Assembly: GCA_028673005.1 (NCBI GenBank) | Contig: CM054113.1 | Location: forward strand, 213,395,504-213,459,503 | Source of the DNA: Tanypteryx hageni | Lineage: Eukaryota > Arthropoda > Insecta > Odonata > Petaluridae | Length of the DNA stretch: 64,000 bases | Reading direction: 5' to 3' | Shown here: positions 1-10,426 of the stretch, one piece after another | Layout: each line of letters opens with the position of its first letter | Position numbering within the stretch: position 1 is the first letter of the stretch | The notes under the pieces: generated by a model | What the model was told of the DNA's origin: nothing | Seen by the model: the letters and a program-made list of their open reading frames with translations, nothing else | Database searches by the model: none | Translations under genes and position numbers: made by a program

Positions 1-236
1 CTCCCATGGTCAGCTGTACGTGGCTTTTTCCCGAACGTCATCATTTAAGGACATCGCTGTTACCATCATTGAAGGATCTCGACAGCTTATGGGCAATGAT
101 AAAATAGTAACGTCAAATATTATATTCAAAGAAATATTTTAAAATTGTAAATGTAAAGGAAAAAAATCTAAATAAAATTTGGTTTAAAATACTTTATTTG
201 TCTTTTCTTGGGAATTATTCGCACGGGCACAGCTAG
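1..236 (+). mobile_element. Helitron, 3' portion (cut by window edge)
   Basis: The window opens inside a Helitron. A PIF1-like helicase C-terminus (2-142) is followed by about 95 bp of AT-rich tail ending in CTAG (233-236) before a T. CTRR followed by T at an AT target is the usual 3' terminus of Helitrons. The expected GC-rich hairpin just before the terminus is weak here (GCACGGGC region, 221-230), so the exact end is an inference. The 5' part lies outside the window. Confidence 0.55.
2..142 (+). CDS. Helitron PIF1-like helicase, C-terminal fragment
   Basis: An open frame enters from the window edge and stops with TAA at 140-142. The 46 visible residues contain HGQLYVAFSR, followed by SSFKDIAV and TSNIIF near the end. 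This is the SF1B helicase motif VI region (QLYVALSR type) and the tail typical of the helicase half of Helitron RepHel proteins. The arginine of motif VI, which contacts ATP in this family, is present. In a Helitron this enzyme unwinds DNA during rolling-circle transposition. Only the last fragment is visible, so whether the full gene is intact cannot be judged. A host PIF1 is less likely because of the TSNIIF-type tail and the CTAG terminus about 90 bp downstream. Confidence 0.72.
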   Translation, partial: SHGQLYVAFSRTSSFKDIAVTIIEGSRQLMGNDKIVTSNIIFKEIF

Positions 237-1328
237 TTAATTTATATTATAACATAATATTAAGTAAATTTTTTATCTCTTCAAATGCTTTCGTGAGGAG
301 CAATTATAGCTTTTATTGCTTTACGACAAGAGGGTCAAGAAGAAAATATAATATTAAGTGGGTATCCGAACATATATATGTATATATAATCAATCCTTGA
401 TTTCACTTATACACAAGGAGAAAAATCGCTATCGCTACAAAGGACATTTCACTTTGTTTTGCCAAGACACACGACTTATGACGAAATATGTATGATAATT
501 CTAAATAGATCGAGAGCTCGATTTAAATTGTCGGGAAAAAGGGAAAAATTTCTAATGGATTAAATTTGAATCAGTTTCGGGTTCCCTTCATTCGAACTTT
601 TCGTATCCGTAACACTTGGAACCCTTCCATGAACCAACCAAACATACAAAGCCATTTTATTTCTCTCTCTCTTCTTTCATTGAGGGAATGTGGCCCTACA
701 AATGGGGTCATCCTTCTGGTTAACTTACTCCTCGTCACAAACCGAAGGCGTTTTAAAGAGGTTCTTAACCTTGCCTCTGCCCTCCTTCCCTTTCAGTACA
801 CCCACTTCTTAACTACAGTACTTAAGAGTGGAATCTAACTCATTTAGTCACAAAAAGAGGTTTCGGCGTGGTGGAAAGACCAATTTTAATATTTCATTTA
901 CGAACCAACGATATCCTAGACCCATTTTCTTCTGCGTATTTAAAGTACAAGATTAAATTGAGTTTATCTTGGTGGCCATACTATTACATCGTACAGAAAG
1001 CGCGTTTAAATCCATCGCAACCGTCGCAACCTGACTAAATCATTTATTACTTATTAAATTGATTGCTCTGTTTCCATCCACATTGCTGGCATTCTGACTG
1101 GGAAAACTGAGCGATCATCATATATTTGATTGAAACGATTAATAATATGTTTAAAACGCCAATTATAACAAACTAAATCTGTGAGCTTTGGGTGATTTTG
1201 TTATGCTGATTAGATTTCCAGCAAATAGAGATTTGGATCGCCCTAACATGCTCTCAGCATTTTTGCTTCGTCACTAAAATCGCTAAATTGCACGGAAGAT
1301 CCTTCTTGCTTTGAGAAGTAATGATAGA
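237..1328. other. AT-rich stretch, no gene recognised
   Basis: Short open frames exist on the plus strand (for example 566-838), but they show no recognisable domain and no splice context. I see nothing else that can be supported. Confidence 0.5.
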
Positions 1329-1610
1329 TATTGTGCTGCGGGGGTTGAAATCTCTTTGTTTCACATGATATTTCCCTGTGTGCATTAACAGGTAAATATT
1401 GTGCATCGGGCATTGAAGTCTCTTTGCTATGCTATGCTGTGCCGCGGGAATAGAAATATCTTTGTTGCATATAATATTTTCCTGTGTGCATTAACAGGTA
1501 GATACTGTGCCGCGGGAATAGAAATATCTTTGTTAAACATGATATTTACTTGTGTGAATTAACAGGTAAATATTGTGCATCGGCCATTGAAGTCTCTTTG
1601 CTACACATGT
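1329..1610. repeat. 68-bp tandem repeat, about four and a half units
   Basis: The landmark GTGC(C/A/T)(G/T)CGG recurs at 1333, 1401, 1439, 1507 and 1575. The spacings are 68, 38, 68 and 68 bp, so one unit is truncated and the rest are in exact register. Each full unit carries CTTTGTT or CTTTGCT, then TGTGTGCATTAACAGGTA. Two subtypes are present: one with GCGGGAATAGAAATATC and one with TCGGnCATTGAAGTCTC. Confidence 0.8.
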
Positions 1611-2335
1611 CAGTATAGATAACACCGCATTGCTTTTTGTTTGTCAAAACGCTTCGAATATTTTTTTAAAGAATCGTTTTTAATTCATAAAATGTTTTTT
1701 TCCGACTCTGTAGCAATAAAAATTGCCGTCTTCTTGCATTCCCCTTTTTTGTGGCATTACATCAGGAAATAAATCAATGTACTATTTCTCTCTTTTCGTC
1801 ATAGAGAGGAAATAGTAACAGATATGAGATTTTGATCTGATTCATAATCCTTCGGAATCATCGATTTGTAAGCATTGCAATGAAATAACTGGATTTAGGA
1901 TATTTAACTGTATTCAGCGAAACGAATCCGACAATTAGAATCTCTGCTAAGCTGTAATCCTTGTTGAGTATCGATTGTAGCTGTAGTAAAAAAAATGAAA
2001 ATCACAAAGAAATAAAATAAATAATTCTTTATTTGAATAAAAAATAGGGCATTCTTCATAACAAGGAGAATATATACACACAGCGAAGAGAAATTGAAAG
2101 TATTTCTCTCACGTTGCATTCCTGAGTGCAGATGAATGACGAGCCAGTGTCGGAGTCGTTGAATAGGTCATGCGCTCTCTTTTTAGCCGTCCTTGCGTCA
2201 GTGACCCTGGTCACTCATGACTCCGGCACAGCATAGCGGGCTCATTTTTTCTGCAATCTCCCTCAAATCGGTGCTAGTTTTCGAGCCCAGAAATCCCTCG
2301 ATCTGTATGTGGTATTGGGAATCAGCGCCAGAGAG
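1611..2335. other. Intergenic, no gene recognised
   Basis: AT-rich sequence. A 71-residue frame on the minus strand (2119-1904) is lysine- and phenylalanine-rich with no family resemblance. Nothing else is supportable. Confidence 0.4.
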
Positions 2336-2339
2336 GTCG

Positions 2340-2640
2340 GGTGAAAGAGAGAGAGAAAGAGACGTCTTGCCGTTGCACTGGGGGTGGTGGTCGTGTCAGT
2401 GGACAACGGGTTCCGCGTGGCCCCCTGCCATCTCATGGAGTGCTTGTAAGGAGGGGCGTGACGAGAATCGCAAGAAAAGAGTCGGCCAAATCGGCAGGTC
2501 GTTATTTGACGGGATTGGCCGGATCATTCGCCGACGTCGCTGCACCGAGGAAAATGGTTCTAGTATAAATAGAGAAGAATTGTCGGTCGTCCGTCTATTT
2601 TAGCGTCTTTGGTCACTGTCAGTCCTTCGATGGCGAGTTC
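2340..2640 (+). promoter_or_regulatory. Candidate TATA promoter with GAGA-rich upstream tract
   Basis: A GC-richer island carries GAGAGAGAGAAAGAGAC (2345-2361), which resembles GAGA-factor sites. It also carries a strong TATA box, TATAAATAG, at 2564-2572 on the plus strand. The position 31 bp downstream (near 2595) reads TCTATT, a poor initiator. A better TCAGTC lies at 2619-2624 but is too far away. An ATG at 2630 opens only 39 codons. No coding exon can be linked to it, so this could be the first exon of an unseen gene, an ncRNA promoter or chance. Confidence 0.3.
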
Positions 2641-3047
2641 ATTCGCCGTTATATGTCAGTTTTTGTATTCATTCGTCCAAAAGTCCAATCCTTCCTTTAC
2701 TTTTCCTGGGTGTAAAATAGTCGATAGTCAATTACGTGTTTCGTCGTGAAAGATAGATAGAGTGAGAAAAAGAGGGGAAAAAGGGGAGTTTTCTGTTTCA
2801 ACGTCATGCACTCAAGAAGCATTCCGACATAAAAGGCTTCCTATTAGGGTCCTTGAAACTGAAAAACTCCATTTTAAAAAAGAAATAGAAATGGAATCTG
2901 GTGATAATTAATGTGTCAAATAAGTTAAAATAATTAAATACTGACGATTAAATATATGAATGTTTAAAATTCTTCGAGTTAAATAGGCGTCCTCATCGAC
3001 AGGGAAACGATTCAGCCTCAGTTTGTATGAGGGTTAATCAGTCTCAC

Positions 3048-4962
3048 CTAAGACTGTTGTTGGCCCCTGTACGCTAAGTTTTGGGCATCCCATCCTCCGG
3101 AGTTCCTTCTGGAGTATGAGTTTTCCTTTGCGTACGATGGTCCTCCATAACTTCCATAACCGGTTGCACCGTAGTCAATTGACGGGTTACTTGAGTATTC
3201 GTACCCGTGATGCTGCGGCTGCGGTTTGCAGAATTTGAGGAATCCCAGTATGGTGGGAAGGAATATGGCGAACAGAATGAGAATCTTCTTGATGATGACC
3301 ACACCGATCAGGATTGGGATGAGCAGAGCCTTCAGCTTGATGAACTTGACCAGCATAAGGAGAGGGATCAGCAAAGCGAACTTCTTCTTTCTCACTCGCA
3401 TCTCTGCCGGATTGAAATGAAAAACAATGCGAAATAATAACTGGTGACGTAAAAATGTAATACAATCAACATATGTACAAATATTACTTATGATTTTCTG
3501 CATTCGAGGCTAAGAATATATATATTTATAAAATAGGCCTACGCGTCGCAATATATCGTCGTTATTGCTACGACTAGTTCTAATTTTAAACGGTTAATAC
3601 CATGTAGTATCCTGATTATTCTGTGCTCTGAAGCACTTAAAAGTGTATAATATTTTAATTTAACGTTTAACTTTATTTTTAAAACCCAAGATTCACACTT
3701 TTACAGGTATGATATAGTTAGATTGGGCTAATACTTTACGTATCGAAAATATGAAGCGGTTCGATTAAAGTCCTCTTTTGAGGCAAAAAGAATTTAAACT
3801 CCTTCCATAAACCAGATAAATAATGTTGGAGGCCGAGAAGGTGGTGCCGCCAAAGTGGAAGGGTTGCTCATTGGATCGAGTCAGTCGGGAAGCTGACAGA
3901 CTTTTTATATAAATTAAAATAAATTCAAATACACAAATTCGATTTTTTATCAAGTATGAATCATTGGATAATGTATGTTGTGATGTAAACGACGTTTAAA
4001 TATATTTTCGCGTTTTTTATTTGTCACTATTGGGCACCTGCCAACAAAAAAAATTCCTGAGTGAGCCGCTGGGCCGAGAAGTTTAAAAAAAGTTATTGAG
4101 ATGTATTTCAGTTTTAGGTTAAAATTATTTCAATTACCAAATAGGTACATTTTTTTGGAAGAAATCCATTTGTACTTGTATTTCTGTGCTTGAACGGTAG
4201 ACGAAAATTTCTCGGAAAATTTTCGAGCTTTTCTGTACTATAATAAAATTTTACGACCAGAAAGTGTTTGCAAATTATCCAATCAAAAATATAAATCGAT
4301 GGCGAATGACTGTGTCTGCAGCAAATGAAAGTGCTTATAGATTTTTTTATATCTAGATCCCTCCCCTCCCGCTTCTAACCTTCGAGGAGATCTCCCCTCT
4401 CCGGCGCGTCTTCGTCGATGAGCCGCGGTGCCCCTTGACCCTCTCCCATCCTGAATGCAACCGCGTGAGAGCTAGCGAACCTCTCCAACTCCCTCAGTCC
4501 GAAACGTGACAGACGGTCCAACTCGGAAGCCTCTGCTCTCGGGTCGTCGGCGGTGCTCGAATCGGAGAAGATCTTCTCCTCGCTCTTCTCCGGCGTTCTC
4601 ACCAGGTGCACCGCGTCGGAAAGGACTATCCTAGACGCCACCGAACCTTCCGAAGGAGAAGCGAAGCGGTGGATGAACCTCAGGGCCCTGAACTTGGCGC
4701 ACGAGAGGAAGGAGTCTGCCGCTCCGGAAGACAAGCATTGGTCCTTGGCGCTCTCCAGGTAAGAGTCATCGAAGTGCTCGGACGGGGAGGCGGCGAGGGA
4801 ACGTCCGATGCTGGCGTTGATGGCACCGTCGACGGCGGAGGCTATGCCGTTCAAGGCGTCCTCGACGGCCGCGGCCTCTGGGAAGGCGTAAGCCGTCCAC
4901 GAGTAGATGGACGTAACCGCGAGAAACGCGGCTAAAACCGCGGCGCACTTTGACTTCCACAT
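3048..4962 (-). CDS. Osiris family protein (two coding exons)
   Basis: Osiris proteins are insect-specific secretory/endosomal membrane proteins expressed in cuticle-forming cells. Exon 1 is 4962-4380 and exon 2 is 3403-3048; the intron is 976 bp (GT...CAG, phase 1). The spliced product is 312 aa. Residues 1-26 form a signal peptide ending AYA before F27. The two-cysteine region has C76 and C88, followed by FRALRFIHRF. Residues about 203-250 are the hydrophobic DUF1676 stretch (KKKFALLIPLLML onward). The C-terminus is Tyr/Gly/Ser-rich and ends with AQNLAY at 301-306, the family's AQxLAY signature, so all four Osiris landmarks are present. An ATG 126 bp upstream (5088) is in frame but lies upstream of the predicted transcription start at 5063, so I chose 4962. 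Exon 1 is markedly GC-rich relative to its surroundings. Which numbered Osiris orthologue this is cannot be told by eye. Confidence 0.93.
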
Positions 4963-5029
4963 GTCCGCGGATCGGGCGTCGAAGGGATTCACCGAGTTAG
5001 TCCTTTTCTGCGACGTTGAAACACTCCAC

Positions 5030-5097
5030 GTGCCTTCCTCTTTGGGATGCTCCCGAGTGAACTGACGATTCGTCCCGGGTGCACCCATCTTTTATGC
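5030..5097 (-). promoter_or_regulatory. Osiris core promoter: TATA box plus TCAGTT initiator
   Basis: On the minus strand, GCATAAAAG occupies 5097-5089 and TCAGTT occupies 5065-5060. The A of the initiator (+1) is 5063, which puts the TATA T at -31, the canonical arthropod spacing. The predicted 5' UTR is about 101 nt to the ATG at 4962. At +28 to +32 the sequence AGGCA is one mismatch from the downstream promoter element consensus. Confidence 0.75.
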
Positions 5098-5529
5098 GAG
5101 TTGTCCTCCCCGCAACCCCCCCCCCCTTCCAATCTCCACCCTCCTCTGCCATCCAACACCCATCGCCACACCCTGGCAAAAGCCCCTTCCATCGTGGAGG
5201 AGAAACAGGGTCACGTAACAAGGTCAGCCATCGCGCGCCCTTGAACTCTTAAAGATTCAGGAAAGAGGGGAAAGGGAGGATCGAGATGGGGTTCGTCTTC
5301 CGATGTCCCTTATACGCGGTTTCTTCGCACCTTTCCCTTGTATTCCTCCCCCGCCCACCCCGCTCTCCTTTTTAAGAGGGTATTATTGGTTCGGCACGCA
5401 TCACCACATTCCCCTCTATTCCTTTAAAGTTCTGTGGTCTCTCTGCGTGCCATTGCGGTCTTCCGTTTGAATCAGGTAGTGTTGTGGGAATGTATGGGGG
5501 CGTGCCTTCCTCCATCCCGATTCGCCCCA

Positions 5530-5815
5530 AAACCTTTCTCTCTCTCTCTCCTCCCTCTCTTCTTCTCACTGTCTTTCCGCTCTTCTCACCAACTTCCTCT
5601 CTTTCTCCATTTCTTTCTCTCAACTACACCTGCGACTCGTGTGTCATCTTTCTCTCTCTCTCTCCTCCAATTCGTAGTGTCTGTGAGCGTTCGGGTAATC
5701 GAGGTCAGTACCTCCTCTCCTTCTCCTCTCTTTTTACCTCTCTGCTTGGACTATGTAAGCGTGGGCGAAGATGGTGATAATGCATTCCTTTTCTAGAGAG
5801 AGAGAGATCCACGCG
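5530..5815. repeat. Polypyrimidine/GAGA-rich tract upstream of Osiris
   Basis: TC-dinucleotide runs occur near 5538-5552 and 5650-5666, and an AG run at 5797-5809. Read from the minus strand the first two are GAGAG repeats about 480-600 bp upstream of the Osiris start. They could serve as GAGA-factor sites or be simple microsatellites. Open frames across this tract are compositional artefacts. Confidence 0.5.
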
Positions 5816-8085
5816 TTGCCTTATCCTTAACCTTCCTCTTCCCTTTCTCGACGTTCGCGAGCAAAACCTAACATTTATAACCCCATTTTTTCCGTCCTGC
5901 ATCGTCGCTCATTCTCTCTTGGTCTCTTTTCCTCCTTTTTTAGCCTCGCTTGAATTCGAGTCACTTTCTTTGCATCTCAGACGCGATGCGATCGATTATC
6001 GGTCAATTAGATCGCATACATTTGCCTCGATTGGACGGCGACGCTTTATGGAAATTTTACTTTCTCTCCAAGCGACCTCTGCTACGGCCTCGATCGTTGA
6101 GCGAATATGTCGTTTGCTTCCGTCCAACTGATTTTCCCTGGGTTCGACCGCTTTACGTGTCCCAAACGATCACGGGTGATTCTTCCTCGTTTCTACCAGG
6201 TTCTCTTTTCTGCTTAAATAAATGTAGTCGAACCTTTGCGTTATGCAATCATTTCATAAGGGAAAAAAGTTTTTTCTGAGTGCCATTGACGCATTTGCCG
6301 AAACCTCAAAAACGGTAACTTCTTGGTACTCTCCGATGCTAACGATAGGTTTTAATGAATTTAACGCAGAAATTTTATGGAAACTTTCGTAAAAACGGAA
6401 AAAATTGCGTCTTATTAGCCATTAAAAAATAAATATCCCTTTAGTTGAAAAGAAATAAAAAACCCTTAAAGGAAGGAATTTCTTTCTTACTAACATAGTT
6501 ATGCTAAAATTCAGTTTTATTCTCGCATAATTTTGATATCATTTTTAAAATTCATAAGGCTGTTAGTATTTTTACATAAACATTTCAGTCAAATGAATTT
6601 AAGGATTGGTCTATTTTTAAGCTTAATTTACAGGAATAGACGTTTGTCGTCATCAGTCGCCACAGATATTCACTGTAAAATACAGTTTAACGAAGTTCTC
6701 TGAGATTTATTTATAGCAAGATAATTTTCAAATGTTAATGTTAAACTTTTTGTCACAAAAAATTCAAAGTATTCTTCAGGAAAATCTATTCTCAAAAATC
6801 CCTGTAGCGGATATCGACCAAGTATGTACTATGGTATAATCGAAGTGCATAATTGATCACCATTTTGATAGTTCAAGTGAGAATCAGATACGGTGCCTCG
6901 CAGTTCTAAGCCTCTCGAACCTTTTAAACGCTCGCCGTTCTTTGTAACACGTTCCGGGATAATAGGTGTGTCTCAATTATTAAGGACTGGCGGTCCTTCT
7001 CCGATCAGGGGCACGTTCATTTTCAACCTATAAAGGAGGTGTTCAATTCAGGAATTAATCCATTCTTTGCGGAGTAATTCTAACTATTAGTGAAATTAAA
7101 AAATGATGACAGGAAATACGTTAAATTCAAATCCCAATATCCTACGCTTGGAAGGTCAGATCACCATGAAAGTACGAAGCTACTAATTTTGCGAAAGAGT
7201 GAAAGCATGAAGAATCTAACAGAATTATAATTTGGTAAACTATGCATTTGTAATGTATTTTGGTAGTATTTGGGCCTTAATAGACGCCATTGAATGTTGT
7301 AAGACTTTCTGGAGACCGAAAGACGTCATCATCTAGGTTCTTCTTATTCCAACGGGACGACTTTTAGTTTTTGCATCCTGTGTCCCGAGTCATCGCGACA
7401 TCAAATCGCCGTGAAGAAGCAGTCTTATTCTCTTTTTGTCGTGATATATACCCGATAACTTCTTCCTAATCCGATATCGTTTTCAGGCCAACGAAAGTAA
7501 TCAATATCGAAAAAGACTGCGCGCAAAGAGCGTATTATTCTCAGAATCATTTGTTCAAAAAGGAATGACCGAACTCGCATAGTATCCGATTAATAAATTA
7601 AATGACTTTAGTACCCATGATAGAGTTGAAAGTAACATCAGATACAAGGTAGGCGTTATCAATAGCGATTCATCGATAGTAAATGTTTTTTCCCGATCAT
7701 TTTATTGCCATTGGAGTTGTCTGAATTTTCCATCACTGATTCATATTGATCCACGGAATAATTTTATAACGACAGGATTTTTACGTTTATTTTCCTTTTT
7801 GTCAGTAAATGAAGGACAAAAAGGAACTCCCTTCCTTCATCGAGGAATTATATAAAATCAGTTCCGCGTATTAAAATACAACATTCAGTATTTCTCCCGA
7901 GATACCGTGAATGTCGGAAATTCGGAAGAAAGATGAGTGTTTAATTTATTCTGACCAAAAATTTCTATTCTTAATTATAAACTTATGTAATTTAAAATTA
8001 CCGTGGTGAGGTTTATGGGTTCACCCCTTTTTACACACTTTTATTTAACTTACTCTGTTATCTATAATAATATAGCTACTTGTGC
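5816..8085. other. Intergenic, no gene recognised
   Basis: AT-rich sequence with one moderately GC-rich stretch (5900-6200) that carries a 109-residue plus-strand frame (5950-6279) without recognisable features. No RNA gene or transposon end is evident. Confidence 0.4.
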
Positions 8086-8125
8086 CTCACTCACTCGCTC
8101 AGTCATTCACTCACTCACTGACACA
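8086..8125. repeat. CTCACTCA-type minisatellite
   Basis: Imperfect repeats of CTCACTCA/CTCAGTCA lie within AT-rich sequence. Simple-repeat cores of this kind also sit inside the Helitron-like repeats elsewhere in the window. Confidence 0.6.
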
Positions 8126-8589
8126 AAACAATAAGGTACTTTTATAAGGGATAGAAATATGATATTTGGTATGTTGGTAGGTTGAGTGACACAACTAACA
8201 AGAAAAATCGAAAATTGCAAAAAAGTTTATATTTAAGGGATCTTTTTAACCCCAATGTTTCAATTCAATACCCCATAAGAAAAGCATGGGATTCAGTGCA
8301 AGTCTTTGTAAAATGCATTTTTAAATTACTTTAAATTAAGAATTCTGGAAAAGAACATTTGTCTATCTGAAGTTTTTAATTTTTGAAAGCAGAATTGAAA
8401 TTCCTACCGAATTAGCGTAAATATCTGCTTTTAATCGGAAAAAAGTGTGAAATTTTTCCTCTTTTCAACAACGAAAATCTTTCAATACTATTGCAACGAC
8501 CTCAATGCTTTTAAAGGGACCTGATATTATACGTTACGATTGCAGTGATTTAATGCTTTTAATGGAAATCAATGCCGTCATAACGAATT

Positions 8590-8775
8590 AAATTGAACTT
8601 CCATAACTCGAATCTCAAGGAAAAGTAATAATTATTCGAGCAATAGAAAATTTAAGTTATGGAAATATATGTTTAAATATTTGTATATATACAGTGGAAC
8701 TTCTATAACTCGAATCTCAAAGGAAAGCAACAATTATTCGAGTTATAGATAATTCGAGTTACGGAAATATATTTT
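8590..8775. repeat. Duplicated TIR-like segment (AACTTC-TATAACTCGAAT)
   Basis: Two direct copies, near 8597-8672 and 8695-8772, share GAACTTCTATAACTCGAATC, a central ATTATTCGAG and a GTTAYGGAAATATAT tail. The second begins TACAGTGGAACTTC, which resembles a Tigger/pogo terminal repeat next to a TA target. ATAACTCGAAT and ATTCGAGTTAT are inverted within the unit, so each could fold back. Confidence 0.55.
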
Positions 8776-8924
8776 TTCATTTTTCTTTAATCTAATTAGC
8801 ATTATACAAAATGATGATAAATTCAGCTTCCTTGTTCTATGTGAAGATATGATTAGTTTTTAAATAAAATGTTATAGATGTAAGATGCCATATTTTTCAT
8901 TGTGGTTAAAGGTACTCATTTAGG

Positions 8925-9022
8925 TAATCACTCAATAATATAATTTTGCCTGAAGGGCTGAGGTCCGTACAAAATCATCCTGGGGGCCCCAAGGGACTCT
9001 TGAAGCGAAGGTTCGTGACCCC
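8925..9022 (-). mobile_element. hAT-type element end (truncated)
   Basis: Read on the minus strand, CAGGGGTCACGAACCTTCG begins at 9022, next to CGCTAGAT. This is a standard hAT terminus. A matching opposite end was not found, so the copy is truncated or decayed. The protein-like frame across it is an artefact. Confidence 0.45.
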
Positions 9023-9074
9023 TGATCTAGCGCACTGCATGACTTTAATACATCATTGATTCCAAAATTAAGGA

Positions 9075-9155
9075 CAGGCGCGGATGTAGGGGGTGCGAGA
9101 CAACAGCGGTTTGCGAGGCCCCTAGGAGATAGTAGTTTGCGAGGCCCACGTCTCA
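9075..9155 (+). mobile_element. Fragment of a CAGnGGCGGAT-type MITE
   Basis: CAGGCGCGGATGTAGGGGG followed by two GCGAGGCCC stretches resembles the start of the complete MITE at 15482-15761 (CAGTGGCGGATTTAGG, GC-rich interior). Only one end is recognisable. Confidence 0.4.
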
Positions 9156-9336
9156 CAAATTCTTAAAATATGTTGTTAAATTTTATGGAGGAAAGCAGGC
9201 TATCAAATTCTTAATAATTTATTTGCATATTGGGTGGTCCAAGAACGCTAAATATATAACAATGAAAAACTCACATATAAAATTCAGCTGTACAAAAATT
9301 ATTGTTTTTATTGGTAAATTATTCTTTTTTTAGTTT

Positions 9337-9970
9337 TTATGCGTTCTTTGCAGGAAGTGAACGCATATAAGGGAGGTCGTTTCCGTCCGTCCGCCCGTCC
9401 GCATGTTAAAATTCGGGAACCGCCTGACGTACATATTTTGATAAAATTTAGCATTGAGGAGTTTTCCTAAAATTGGTCGACCGATTCCAATTTTGATTTA
9501 AATCAGACAACAAGGAGGACCACTTTACATGAAGACCTACAATGTTCCTTTGTTTCAACTCAGGAACCGCTGGACATATTTTGATAAAATATGGTATTTG
9601 GGAGTTTTAGTAAAATTTGTCGATAGATTCCAATTTTTGTTAAAATCGGACAAAAATTACGACCACTTTACATGAAGACCTACATATAGTTGACAATGTT
9701 TCAATTCGAGAACCGCTAGACGTATTTTGATGAGATTTGATATTGGGAAGTTTTGCTAAACTTGGTCGACCGATTCCAATTTTGGTTAAAATCAGAGAAT
9801 AATTACGACTACTTTACGTGAAGACCTACTTGTCTTTTACAACGTACCTCGTTTGCTTCCCGTTAAATAATCATCTGAGCGAAATATATTGAGAACTTTG
9901 TGAAATCTCAAAGAACGCATTTGGAAACTCTGTGTACTCCTGCATGGAGTACACCTTTCCAATCTTGTTT
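9337..9970. repeat. Repeat element with three tandem ~146-bp units
   Basis: Units start near 9411, 9558 and 9703 with AATTCGGGAACCGC-like sequence. Each continues with CGTATTTTGATAAAATTTG, GTCGACCGATTCCAATTTTG, then ACTTTACATGAAGACCTAC. The flank at 9895-9967, read in reverse, matches a motif also found at 14015-14080 and 17250-17320 (GTACTCCAT...GCGTTCTTT), so this belongs to a wider repeat family. No coding potential is seen. Confidence 0.7.
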
Positions 9971-10203
9971 TATTAAATATTCTTAAGTCTTTTCTGTATA
10001 AAACTCTTTCTCCTGACCTTCATACTTTTATGATTAGCGTTTTTTGGACCACCACTATATCTACAATATAGCTGGCGGGATTCTTAGGTCGCAGCTCAAA
10101 GTTTTCGAGTGGAATCCATAGAAATAATTACTTTTTCAATTATACTTGTCAGTTAAGACTGGTCTTCGCCAATTATCGTTTACGTTGATCGTAGTCATCA
10201 TCT

Positions 10204-10206
<3 letters not shown>

Positions 10207-10250
<44 letters not shown>

Positions 10251-10282
10251 TAATATATATATATTATATATTATATATATTA
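10207..10282. repeat. (AT)n microsatellite
   Basis: About 75 bp of nearly pure TA/AT dinucleotides with small interruptions. Confidence 0.9.
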
Positions 10283-10426
10283 TCGCTTCTTTTTGTTGGG
10301 ACATATCACACTCAACCTATATATTTTTCCTTTCGCAATAAGCTTCTGACTCTGTTAACACTAACTCTCTCACGGCTCTAGACTTGAGGGCCTTTGAAGC
10401 TCGAGGCTCCAGGCGGTCGCCTAGAT

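Noticed and set aside
2217..2603. A 128-codon plus-strand frame
   Set aside because: It overlaps the candidate promoter and its TATA box, has no domain and shows low-complexity GER repeats from the GAGA tract.
4963..5088. Longer Osiris N-terminus from ATG 5088
   Set aside because: The added 42 residues would place the signal peptide internally, and 5088 is upstream of the predicted transcription start.
4989..5244. Overlapping frames on both strands at the Osiris 5' end
   Set aside because: Shadow frames caused by GC-rich codon composition; the Osiris frame alone has family motifs.
5434..5796. Open frames of 97-120 codons upstream of Osiris
   Set aside because: They run through TC-rich microsatellite sequence and consist of Ser/Leu/Phe/Pro runs; no start context, domain or splice support.
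8932..9156. 74-residue minus-strand frame
   Set aside because: Explained by fragments of hAT and CAGnGGCGGAT-type MITEs, which are non-coding.
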